64,000 nucleotides of DNA from assembly GCF_001303895.1 (NCBI RefSeq), contig NZ_LJSD01000057.1:1-64000 (forward strand). Direction: 5' to 3'. A program made the translations under genes and the position numbers. Source of the DNA: Mesorhizobium sp. 1M-11. GTDB taxonomy: Bacteria; Pseudomonadota; Alphaproteobacteria; Rhizobiales; Rhizobiaceae. The notes below the pieces were generated by a model that saw only the letters and a list, made by a program, of their open reading frames with translations, did not search any database and was not told the origin of the DNA. Positions 17,532-24,974 of the stretch are shown here, in pieces. How positions within the stretch are numbered: the first letter of the stretch is position 1; each line of letters begins with the position of its first letter.

Positions 17532-18383
17532 TTAGCTGGACGCCGAATTCTGCTTCAGCGCCCTTGCGAAGAATTCCTTGACCTTGGGTACGAGATGCAG
17601 GTCGTCATGCGTGATGCCCGGCACGATGTCGTGCTGGACCGAGATGCCATGCTTCTCGAAGCTCGCCTTCAGCGCGCGCATGCGGTCGTTGCGGGTTGCA
17701 CCGGCGAGGTCGGCTCCCGGCATCCACCAGGCATCATCCTTGGTGATGGTGATCTCCCAGGTCTGCAGGTCGTCTCCGCCGATGATCATCTGCACAGCGA
17801 CCTTGCGCATCGCTTCCAGGTCGATCTTCTTGCCGAAGACCTTCTCGAAATCGCGCACGCCGACCCAGAAATCAGTGTCGAAGTCGAGCAGCGTCACCAC
17901 GCCGGGCGCACCAATCGAGGCGGCAAGCAGCCGCTCGGGATGCAGAAACAGGAAGCGGTGGGTGAAATGACCGCCGCCCGAGAAGCCATACATCATCACG
18001 CGCTCGCCACGGATGCGATAGCGCTCGCGCATCTCCTCGATCATGTCGAGCATGACCGCGTCATAGTGGAGATCGCCATGGCGCAGCATCTTGTAGGAGG
18101 ACAGATCGCCCGGGAAACAGATGCTGGTCGGAAACAGCGGCGCCAGCACGATGACGCCATTGGCTTCGGCGAAATCGGCAAACCCGTTGCGATAGGCCTC
18201 CATGCCGCGTTCGGTGCCGTGCACGATCACTGCCAGCGGATAAGTCTTGTCACCGTCCTCTTCATAGTCCTGCGGAACATAGGCGCAGTAGGCAAAGCGC
18301 TGGTCATAACGTGATGCGTAAACGGTCGTGTGCCCGAAGTCGTAATAGGAGAGTTTTTTGCCATGCCCCTGGACGTTTCGCAT
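17532..18383 (-). CDS. Alpha/beta hydrolase
   Basis: Hydrolase of 283 aa. Visible elements are the oxyanion region VIVHGTERGME, the nucleophile elbow GFSGGGHF (Ser about residue 150), an acidic residue in the late strand (IIGGDDLQTWE) and a His near the end (GITHDDLHLVP). It is cytoplasmic, with no signal peptide. AGAGGG precedes ATG 18383. It opens the operon with the peptide-binding protein and the second C45 enzyme, so it probably acts on the imported compound, as esterase or amidase. The exact substrate cannot be assigned. Confidence 0.82.
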   Translation of the reverse strand: MRNVQGHGKKLSYYDFGHTTVYASRYDQRFAYCAYVPQDYEEDGDKTYPLAVIVHGTERGMEAYRNGFADFAEANGVIVLAPLFPTSICFPGDLSSYKMLRHGDLHYDAVMLDMIEEMRERYRIRGERVMMYGFSGGGHFTHRFLFLHPERLLAASIGAPGVVTLLDFDTDFWVGVRDFEKVFGKKIDLEAMRKVAVQMIIGGDDLQTWEITITKDDAWWMPGADLAGATRNDRMRALKASFEKHGISVQHDIVPGITHDDLHLVPKVKEFFARALKQNSASS

Positions 18384-18739
18384 ATCACCCTCTCTCGCAA
18401 TCCTTTTTGTTGGCGTCGACTATTTCATGATTTTGTTCAACTGAAAAGCATATTTCTAACGCAATTTCAGCCTCGGATCGCACTTTGCATCCATCAAGAC
18501 CAAACACTAGGCGTCCGCGAATTGCTGTACGCCGGCAAGATCATGTGCATGTCGCCGGCAAAAGCCGCTTGGCGCAGCCGCAGCGCTTGCGATACCTCGC
18601 GCCAACAGCCATTATGTCCTTGAAATAATGCGAGCTTCGGCCGCCGACCGCTTGAGCGCAATCGACATGCATTGTGGCTTCGCAATTTGAAACTGTAGCT
18701 AGATGCGTGGATTTCAGAAGCTGAAGTAGCGCACCGCCA
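18384..18739. other. 356-bp divergent regulatory region
   Basis: Holds the promoters of the leftward hydrolase-binding protein-C45 operon and the rightward GntR gene. It is AT-rich near 18410-18470. The inverted repeat CATTAT (18610-18615) / ATAATG (18625-18630) resembles the ATAATGC half-sites near the other GntR gene, though in opposite order. The TGCGATC-N3-GATCGCA palindrome is not present here. Confidence 0.5.
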
Positions 18740-19432
18740 ATGGCCGAAAAGATGCAACTTGGACTGACCGCCGTCGATACCGCCCCCCTGCACGAGAAAG
18801 TCTATCTGGAGATCGTCCGCGCACTGATGTCGGGCCAGTTTGCCCCCGGCCAGAAACTGACGTCCCGAAAGGTAGCCAAGGAACTGGGAACCAGCGATAT
18901 GCCTGTGCGTAGCGCCTTCATGCGCTTGCAGGCCCTGAGGGCGTTGAGCCCTTTGCCCAACGGCAGCATGGAAGTGCCCGTCATCTCGGCCGAGCGGTTT
19001 TCGCAACTGACGGCGGTGCGCACCCTTCTGGAGGGGTCGGCGACCGAGCTTGCCGCGCAACGCATCAACGGCAACACGCTGCGCACGATACGCCGCAACT
19101 GCGCCGAGTTGACCGAAGCCGCCCAAGCAGGCGTCATCAACGACTACCTGCGCAAGAACTACAATTTCAAATTCTCGATTTACCGCCACTGCGGAAACGA
19201 CCAGATGATCTTTCTGATCGAGACGGTGTGGATGCAGGTTGGGCCGTTCCTGCGCAACCTGACCACCGGTTACGAGGACAATCTCGCCTCGATCCTCGAC
19301 ATCGACTACCATGACGAGGCGGTGGCGGCGATCGCGGAACATGACGGCGCCCGTGCCCGCGCCGCCATCGTGCGGGACATCAATGACGGCTACCAACACC
19401 TGCTGAAGCACGTCAAATTTCCCGAAGCCTGA
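18740..19432 (+). CDS. GntR-family regulator, FCD subgroup
   Basis: Regulator of 230 aa with an N-terminal winged helix at about residues 17-75 (LHEKVYLEIVRALMSGQFAP, TSDMPVRSAFMRLQALRAL) and an FCD ligand domain with LTAVRTLLEGSATELAAQRI and helices ending at YHDEAVAAIAEHDGARARAA. This is standard FadR-type length. It is divergent from the hydrolase-binding protein-C45 operon and convergent with the operon ending in the serine hydrolase at 19439. It is the nearest candidate to read the TGCGATC-N3-GATCGCA palindromes upstream of three operons at 24.8, 29.1 and 35.6 kb, but this is inference. Confidence 0.88.
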   Translation: MAEKMQLGLTAVDTAPLHEKVYLEIVRALMSGQFAPGQKLTSRKVAKELGTSDMPVRSAFMRLQALRALSPLPNGSMEVPVISAERFSQLTAVRTLLEGSATELAAQRINGNTLRTIRRNCAELTEAAQAGVINDYLRKNYNFKFSIYRHCGNDQMIFLIETVWMQVGPFLRNLTTGYEDNLASILDIDYHDEAVAAIAEHDGARARAAIVRDINDGYQHLLKHVKFPEA

Positions 19433-19438
19433 AGCCGA

Positions 19439-20590
19439 CTAGCTGCCGAAAGCCGAGACCTTCTTCAGCAGCCTGATCATGACCTGATCCATTGCCTCAT
19501 CAATCGGCTTGCTTTCCGCTGATTGCCTGACGATCACCGTTTCCGTTTTGGGATCGATCCACAGCCATTGGCCATGGATTCCCATCGCCGCCAGCTCACC
19601 CGTACCGGTCTCATACCAGTAATTGCGATAGCTGCCGGTCGGCAAACAATCGACCTGGTCGCCCGCGGCCCAGATCGCACGATCGCCGCCTTCCCACAGA
19701 CCGGCAATCCATTCCGCGGGGATGACACCGCGACCACCCTCACGTACCAGTTCGCCGACGCGGGCGAGATCACGCGCCGTTATCGAAATGCCGCCGGACG
19801 CGCGTGGATTTCCAGCCCGGTCCACCGTGATATGCGCGTCGGTGTGTGCACCCATCGGCTGCCACAGCAAGCGGCTGAGCAGTTCAGCAAACCGCTCGCC
19901 GGCTGCGCGCTCGATCACCAGCGCCGCCATGTCGGTGTTAGGCGAGCGATAGACGTGCCTCGTGCCGTGCGGATGTGACGCTTTCGGCAAGGTGCACAGG
20001 AAACTCTTGAGATCCGGCGTCGCCTCATCCTTGTGCTCAGGGTTCCAGAGCATGGCTCGCCTGTAACGATCGAAGGCGCCGCTGCGGTCGAGATAGATCT
20101 CATCGAAGTCGATGCTCACCTGCATATTGAGCAGATCGCGGACCGGAACGTCGCCATAGGCAGAACCAAGCGCTTCCGGAACATAGTCGCCGGCGACAGC
20201 ATCCAGTGAAAGCTTGCCGTTTCCGACCAGAGCTCCGGCGAGAAGACCAGTTATCGACTTGGAGACGGAGAACACCAGATGCGGCTTGGCCGCATCATTG
20301 TGATCGGCACACCATTCGGCGATGAACTTGCCACCTCGCATGACGACGAAGGCATCGGTGTGGTGCCTCACCAGAAATTCACGCAGCCTGCGCGACTGCC
20401 CATCGAGATCCTCGACCATGATGTCGGCGAAATCACCCAGCTCGCACCCCGGACTTTCCTGCAACCGAGCGCCGCGGATGGTCGCAGTCGGCACAAGCTC
20501 GGCAGCATTATGAAACGCCCAGGATGAGTGCGGCTGCGTCCGCCAGTTCGCCAGATCGATCTGTGCGCGGTCTGTTATGGCATTTTGCAT
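19439..20590 (-). CDS. Beta-lactamase-fold serine hydrolase (NylB/class C-like)
   Basis: Hydrolase of 383 aa with the penicillin-recognising fold. The catalytic SxxK is SVSK (SVSKSITGLLAGALV, about residue 120), and the second motif is a Tyr-x-x-Asn variant in VYRSPNTDMAAL. The start MQNAITDRAQ at 20590 is ATG with a weak ribosome site; a TTG 21 nt upstream is possible. No signal peptide is evident, so it is probably cytoplasmic, unlike true beta-lactamases. It is similar in layout to 6-aminohexanoate-dimer hydrolase and to the product of 29249-30445. Last gene of the operon starting at 24743. Amidase or esterase role inferred. Confidence 0.85.
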   Translation of the reverse strand: MQNAITDRAQIDLANWRTQPHSSWAFHNAAELVPTATIRGARLQESPGCELGDFADIMVEDLDGQSRRLREFLVRHHTDAFVVMRGGKFIAEWCADHNDAAKPHLVFSVSKSITGLLAGALVGNGKLSLDAVAGDYVPEALGSAYGDVPVRDLLNMQVSIDFDEIYLDRSGAFDRYRRAMLWNPEHKDEATPDLKSFLCTLPKASHPHGTRHVYRSPNTDMAALVIERAAGERFAELLSRLLWQPMGAHTDAHITVDRAGNPRASGGISITARDLARVGELVREGGRGVIPAEWIAGLWEGGDRAIWAAGDQVDCLPTGSYRNYWYETGTGELAAMGIHGQWLWIDPKTETVIVRQSAESKPIDEAMDQVMIRLLKKVSAFGS

Positions 20591-20656
20591 TTTCGTTTCC
20601 GTCTTGAACAAGGGATGAACCGAGCCGCTCTATCGGCCCCGGCAAGCCGATCGCGG

Positions 20657-21568
20657 TTATTCGCGCTCTCTACCGATCTTCCAGTACCCCATCAGGTTTG
20701 CGAGCCGCCGGTCGATCCCTCGCTCCTTGACCAGCGCCGCGCGGATCCGGCTGACCGCCCCGGTTTCACCGGCGACCCAGGCGTAGAACGTGTTGGTCGC
20801 GCAAGAAGCGCGATCCCAAAGCAGATCGTCGCTATCGGGTTCCATGAGCGCCTCGGCAGTCGAGCCGGCTAAAACATCGCATGGCAACTCGACCTGGTTG
20901 GCAGCCATTATCATCTTGTCGCCATAAGCATGCGCCTCCCCGGCCGGGCCTTCACGAACCAGCCAGCGCAGATCGAGACCATGCCACGACGGCACGTCGA
21001 GTTTGTCCGCCTCGCCCGGCACCTCCAGGAAGGCATCCACACGTGGCTGCACCTCAAGGGCAGCCAATTCCTCCAGGATTCCGGCAGCCGCCGGCAACGC
21101 GGTTTCGTCGGCAATCAGCAGAACGTGTCGAACACCCGTCGGCGGTTGCCATTCATAACCACCGACCTGGCCGTCGTAGTTGGCGTTGGGCGCCGACATC
21201 TGGATGGGATCGCTCGGCACAGCGTTGAGCGCCCAGCGTGACGCCGGCCCGTTGTCGCCATGCAGCACGAAATCGACATCCACTTCACAGCGGTCGGCCC
21301 GCAGATATCGGATGGTGTAGGTGCGCATCGGCGCGCGCTCGCGCGGCGGCGCGGTGCGATAGATATCGTACCAGTCGGCTCGGTTCGGGATTGCCGGCAA
21401 CGTCCCGTCCGCTCTTGGGAAAAACAGCTTGATACGCTGGTCGGGAGCGAACGTCGCCATGCCGGCGACGTCCTCGCCGGCCAAGGTGATGCGCGCCATA
21501 TGCGGTGACAGGATCTGCTTGCCTGCGTGACGAACGTCGAAGATGCGATAGGCACTCTGTTCAGCCAC
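20657..21568 (-). CDS. Siderophore-interacting FAD-dependent ferric reductase (SIP family)
   Basis: Flavoprotein of 303 aa of the ViuB/SIP type, which reduces Fe(III) in ferric siderophores with NAD(P)H and so releases iron in the cytoplasm. The FAD-binding stretch is R-x-Y-T (MRTYTIRYLRADRCEVDVDF, about residue 80), followed by HGDNGPASRWA and a C-terminal NAD-binding half (VLLIADETALPAAAGILEEL, FYAWVAGETGAVSRIRAAL). GTG 21568 with GGAGAGG 6 nt upstream is the best start and overlaps the upstream gene by 8 nt. Its presence inside a catabolic operon, with no siderophore receptor nearby, is unusual. Confidence 0.88.
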   Translation of the reverse strand: MAEQSAYRIFDVRHAGKQILSPHMARITLAGEDVAGMATFAPDQRIKLFFPRADGTLPAIPNRADWYDIYRTAPPRERAPMRTYTIRYLRADRCEVDVDFVLHGDNGPASRWALNAVPSDPIQMSAPNANYDGQVGGYEWQPPTGVRHVLLIADETALPAAAGILEELAALEVQPRVDAFLEVPGEADKLDVPSWHGLDLRWLVREGPAGEAHAYGDKMIMAANQVELPCDVLAGSTAEALMEPDSDDLLWDRASCATNTFYAWVAGETGAVSRIRAALVKERGIDRRLANLMGYWKIGRERE

Positions 21569-22379
21569 GATCGACCTCTCCTTCCGCGCCAAACCCTCCC
21601 AGCCGCTCCAGGATCGCGGCAATGGCGGCCACCCGTTCTTCGTTGGAAGCGGCTACGGAACCGTCGGCATTCCACAGGCTGTTTTCAAAGCCCACACGCG
21701 CTTTTCCACCCGCAGCAAGCGCAGCGGAAAGTGCCTCGGTCTCGCCGCGGCCGAAGGCGCACACCATCCAATCCGGCTGAACCGGCAAGGCCGAAGCGAC
21801 CTCAAGAAAATACCGCAGGTCATCGGCACTGCTTTCCTGGCCCGTGGAATAGCGACCGAGAACAAAAAGCACCGAAAGGCCCGCCGCCGGTACGACGCCG
21901 CGCGTGATCAGCTCCGCGAGCCGGCCAACATCGCCGGCGTCATACAGAATGTGCTGCACGGCGATGTTGTGTCCCAGACACCAGTCGTAGAAATCGGCGG
22001 CTGCCGCCTCGCCGCCTGCATCCGGGACAAATTCGCGGATCGCTGCCGAGATCGCATTCGGCCTCAACGCGCGGACCAACGCCATCTGCTCCGACGGCTT
22101 GTAGAGGCCGACGGCTTCGGTCGTGACCTGCACCATCATGTCGGGCGCAGCCGCGTTGATCAGCCTTGTCACCTGCGTGTAAAGCATCTCATCCAGCACA
22201 TGCTGGCCGTCCGCATTGCGTACATGAAGATGAATGGCGCCCGCGCCCGCCGAAAAACAGGCCGCAGCGGTCGCGGCGATTTCGTCCGGGAACACCGGCA
22301 GGTGCGAATGATCGGCTTTGGTGCGCCTGGCGCCGTTCGGTGCGACCATGATGCGTGGCAGGGTCGGCATGCTTCTCAT
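21561..22379 (-). CDS. Beta-keto acid cleavage enzyme (BKACE, DUF849)
   Basis: Zinc enzyme of the BKACE family, which uses acetyl-CoA to cleave a beta-keto acid into acetoacetate and a new CoA ester. The 272-aa protein shows the metal-binding HLHVR motif after GAGAIHLHVR (about residue 50) and the late GFENSLWNADG stretch that supplies a conserved Glu. The ATG overlaps the stop of the dehydrogenase gene (ATGA), so the pair is translationally coupled. In carnitine catabolism a dehydrogenase-BKACE pair converts L-carnitine to betainyl-CoA. Here the neighbours differ (aminotransferase, siderophore reductase, serine hydrolase), so another beta-hydroxy acid may be used. Confidence 0.88.
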   Translation of the reverse strand: MRSMPTLPRIMVAPNGARRTKADHSHLPVFPDEIAATAAACFSAGAGAIHLHVRNADGQHVLDEMLYTQVTRLINAAAPDMMVQVTTEAVGLYKPSEQMALVRALRPNAISAAIREFVPDAGGEAAAADFYDWCLGHNIAVQHILYDAGDVGRLAELITRGVVPAAGLSVLFVLGRYSTGQESSADDLRYFLEVASALPVQPDWMVCAFGRGETEALSAALAAGGKARVGFENSLWNADGSVAASNEERVAAIAAILERLGGFGAEGEVDRG

Positions 22380-23332
22380 GCGTCCCCCTCCAGCGTGCGC
22401 AACAACGCAATCAGCAATCTGTCACGGCGTGCACCCAGCTTTTCGATGCTTTGACCCGCGGCTTCGTCCTCAATGCCGGAAATCAACGCCGCACGAGTGT
22501 TTGCATCGAGCTGGGGAGAGCCAAGCGATGCCCACCGGGCTTCCTGCGCCGGGCCAAGGTGCTTCAGATAGGCAGCGATGCCTCCCTCGCCGCCCCCCAA
22601 ATGATAGAGCATGTGCGGGCCTTCGATCGCCCAGCGCAAGCCCGGCCCGGACCGAATTGCTCGATCGACATCGGCCACGCTGGCAATCCCTTCGGCAACG
22701 ATGTGCACGGCCTCGCGCCACAGCGCCGCCGTCATCCGGTTTGCAACGTGGCCCGGCGCTTCACGTGCCACCTTGATTGGCACCTTGCCGATGCGCTCCA
22801 GGAAATCATAGGCGGCATCCTGGGCTGCCTGTGCAGTTGCCGCTCCCTTCACCAGTTCGACAAGAGGAACCAGATGCGGCGGGTTGAACGGATGCGCGAC
22901 GAGCACCCGTTCGGGATGTCTGTTGCATTGCAGCTGGAGATCGCTGGCCATGAATGAGGAGGTGCTGGAGCCGATCACCACATCGGGTGCCGCGACGGCA
23001 TCGATCCGTGCTAGCAGGTCCTGCTTGAGCGTCAGGTTTTCAGGCGCGTTTTCCTGGACATAGTCACAGCCGTGCACCGCATCCTCAAGCCGCTCGAAAA
23101 ACAGCAGATTGCCAGCGCAGGTTGTCGCCATAGGCCTCAGTTGCGACAGGTCCTGAAGCCCATCGCCGACCGTCTTGCGCAACCGGCCTTCCGCGCCCGG
23201 CTGCGGGTCATGGGCATGTACCCTGAGGCCATGGCTGAGGAAGTAGGCAGCCCAGGCCCCGCCGATCAACCCTGAGCCGACAACCGCGACCGTCTCGATC
23301 GTCCCGGATCGGCAAGTCCCCGGCCCCGTCAT
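22376..23332 (-). CDS. Carnitine-dehydrogenase-like 3-hydroxyacyl dehydrogenase
   Basis: NAD-dependent dehydrogenase of 318 aa. The Rossmann motif is GSGLIGGAWAAYFLSHG (about residue 18), the substrate domain has SSTSSFMASDLQ, then AHPFNPPHLVPLVELVKG, and the helical C-terminal half has APGHVANRM and ALWREAVHIVAEGIASVADV. The IRSGPGLRWAIEG segment is typical of the L-carnitine dehydrogenase/lambda-crystallin branch, not the FadB branch. It probably oxidises a 3-hydroxy acid to the 3-keto acid cleaved by the coupled BKACE enzyme. It starts 1 nt after the aminotransferase stop. Confidence 0.87.
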   Translation of the reverse strand: MTGPGTCRSGTIETVAVVGSGLIGGAWAAYFLSHGLRVHAHDPQPGAEGRLRKTVGDGLQDLSQLRPMATTCAGNLLFFERLEDAVHGCDYVQENAPENLTLKQDLLARIDAVAAPDVVIGSSTSSFMASDLQLQCNRHPERVLVAHPFNPPHLVPLVELVKGAATAQAAQDAAYDFLERIGKVPIKVAREAPGHVANRMTAALWREAVHIVAEGIASVADVDRAIRSGPGLRWAIEGPHMLYHLGGGEGGIAAYLKHLGPAQEARWASLGSPQLDANTRAALISGIEDEAAGQSIEKLGARRDRLLIALLRTLEGDA

Positions 23333-23333
23333 T

Positions 23334-24743
23334 TCAGAGATGTCCCTCGCGGAGCAGGTCTGCAGTCACCTCGTCGATAGCGTCGCGCAGTGTCTCGGCA
23401 AGCTGCGACAGCTCCGCTTCCGTCACCACGAAGGGTGGCGAAAGGGCGATAACATCCGAATTCGGCAAAGCGCGGACCAGCACACCGCGACGGCGCGCCG
23501 ACAGGGCAACACGAGCAGCAACCTTCAGCGAAGCCGGGAATGCAGCTTTCGTTGCGTGGTCCGCGACGAGCTCGACGCCCATCATGAAGCCCGCGCTGCG
23601 CACGTCACCGACCAGCCGAAGGTTGAGCAGCGTCTCGGCAAAGCGGGATCCAAATGCGGGCGCCATCGCGGCGACACGCTCGACAAGCTTTTCGCGTTCG
23701 AGAATGTCGAGGTTGGCCAGGGCCGCCGCGGCACAGGTCGGGTGTCCTGAATAGGTAAAACCGTGCGCGAACGGGCGTCCGTCATGCGAGGCTTCCTCAA
23801 ACACCGACCAGATCTGCTCGCCGACCAGCACGGCCGACAACGGCAGATAGCCGCTGGTCAGGCCTTTGGCGGCAACGATCAGATCCGGCTCGATGCCATA
23901 GAGATCGGATGCGAACCATGTCCCGACACGCCCGAAACCGGTGATGACCTCATCGGCGATGAAGCGAACGTCATGCTTTTCGAGCACCTTGGTGATCGCG
24001 GCAAAATAGCCGCTCGGGGGCGGCAGCACGCCACCGGTCCCCATCACGGGTTCGGCAATGAAACCGGCAACCGTATCGGCACCCTCGGCAAGGATCGCTT
24101 GCTCGAGTTCCTCGGCGAGAAAGGCGGAATAGGCCTCCTCGGTGACACACCCTCGCGCCTGTGCATCCCGGTAAAGGTCCGGACGCGAGACGTGCCTCGC
24201 GAAATCAAGCGGCAGCCCAAAATTCTGATGAACCATCGGTATGCCTGACAGGCTGCCCGCCGCCGCCGTTACGCCATGATAGGCGTAGGCCCGCGAGATG
24301 ATCTTGCGCTTCATCGGCTTGCCACGAAGCATGTTGTACGACCACAGCATCTTTACCGCTGTGTCGTTGGCATCCGAACCGGACAGGCCATAAAACACGC
24401 GCCGCATTCCTTGAGGCGCAAGCTTCAAAAGCCTTTCCGACAGCCTGATGCTCGGCTCGTTGGCAACCGTGTTGAAGGAATGGAAATAAGGCAGTTCCAG
24501 CGACTGTCGGTGGATGGCGTCGGAGATTTCCTTGCGACCGTAACCGGCGTTGACGCACCAGAGCCCGGCAGCGCCATCGAGATAGGTCTTGCCGGAAACA
24601 TCGGTGATCGAGCAACCCGCCGCATGCGCCATCACCAGCGCGCCATTCTTCTGCTGATCGGCAATCGCGGTGAAGGGATGAAACTGGGTTTCCCGATCGA
24701 GCGCCACCAAGGCCTCGCCTTCAAATCCAGCGTTTGCCACCAT
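23334..24743 (-). CDS. Class III PLP-dependent omega-aminotransferase
   Basis: Aminotransferase of 469 aa. Visible are the N-terminal LDGAAGLWCVNAGYGRKEI, SGSDANDTAVKM (phosphate loop), YHGVT, the cofactor Asp in FIADEVITGFGRVGTWFAS and the Schiff-base Lys in LIVAAKGLTSGYLPLSA (about residue 290). The family includes omega-amino acid:pyruvate and putrescine/cadaverine:pyruvate aminotransferases. ATG 24743 has GGAGGAG just upstream. It heads the five-gene operon and lies 61 nt from the 17-bp palindrome placed between a good -35 and -10. The likely substrate is a diamine or omega-amino acid released from the imported compound. Confidence 0.92.
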   Translation of the reverse strand: MVANAGFEGEALVALDRETQFHPFTAIADQQKNGALVMAHAAGCSITDVSGKTYLDGAAGLWCVNAGYGRKEISDAIHRQSLELPYFHSFNTVANEPSIRLSERLLKLAPQGMRRVFYGLSGSDANDTAVKMLWSYNMLRGKPMKRKIISRAYAYHGVTAAAGSLSGIPMVHQNFGLPLDFARHVSRPDLYRDAQARGCVTEEAYSAFLAEELEQAILAEGADTVAGFIAEPVMGTGGVLPPPSGYFAAITKVLEKHDVRFIADEVITGFGRVGTWFASDLYGIEPDLIVAAKGLTSGYLPLSAVLVGEQIWSVFEEASHDGRPFAHGFTYSGHPTCAAAALANLDILEREKLVERVAAMAPAFGSRFAETLLNLRLVGDVRSAGFMMGVELVADHATKAAFPASLKVAARVALSARRRGVLVRALPNSDVIALSPPFVVTEAELSQLAETLRDAIDEVTADLLREGHL

Positions 24744-24794
24744 GTTCTCCTCCAACGCACCGCGCAATCTCAGGCAATTTCAGTGCTTGTCTTT

Positions 24795-24823
24795 TGTATA
24801 ATTTGCGATCGACGATCACACAA
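24795..24823 (-). promoter_or_regulatory. Promoter with embedded 17-bp operator
   Basis: On the minus strand TTGTGT (24823-24818) and TATACA (24800-24795) are spaced by exactly 17 nt. The spacer carries the palindrome TGCGATC-GAC-GATCACA (24804-24820; one mismatch to the consensus TGCGATC-N3-GATCGCA). A repressor here would block polymerase directly. It serves the aminotransferase operon. Confidence 0.7.
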
Positions 24824-24974
24824 CAGAAAGTCGATGATCCAGCCACGCATCACCCTCGAAAGGTAATTTTCTTTTGTTTTTCAATCTATTTTCTGAATTT
24901 TCCAACCGAAAGGCCAAGAGACATTCGCCTTAATAGGAGCAAAAAACTGCCAAAGATAAAGATCGCAATCTGGG

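Noticed and set aside
18610-18630. CATTAT/ATAATG repeat as a copy of the 9.9 kb GntR site
   Set aside because: The half-sites are in the opposite order and spacing differs; similarity may be chance in AT-rich DNA.
19439-20590. Annotation as antibiotic-resistance beta-lactamase
   Set aside because: No signal peptide, a variant second motif, and location in a catabolic operon; the fold is shared by many esterases and amidases.
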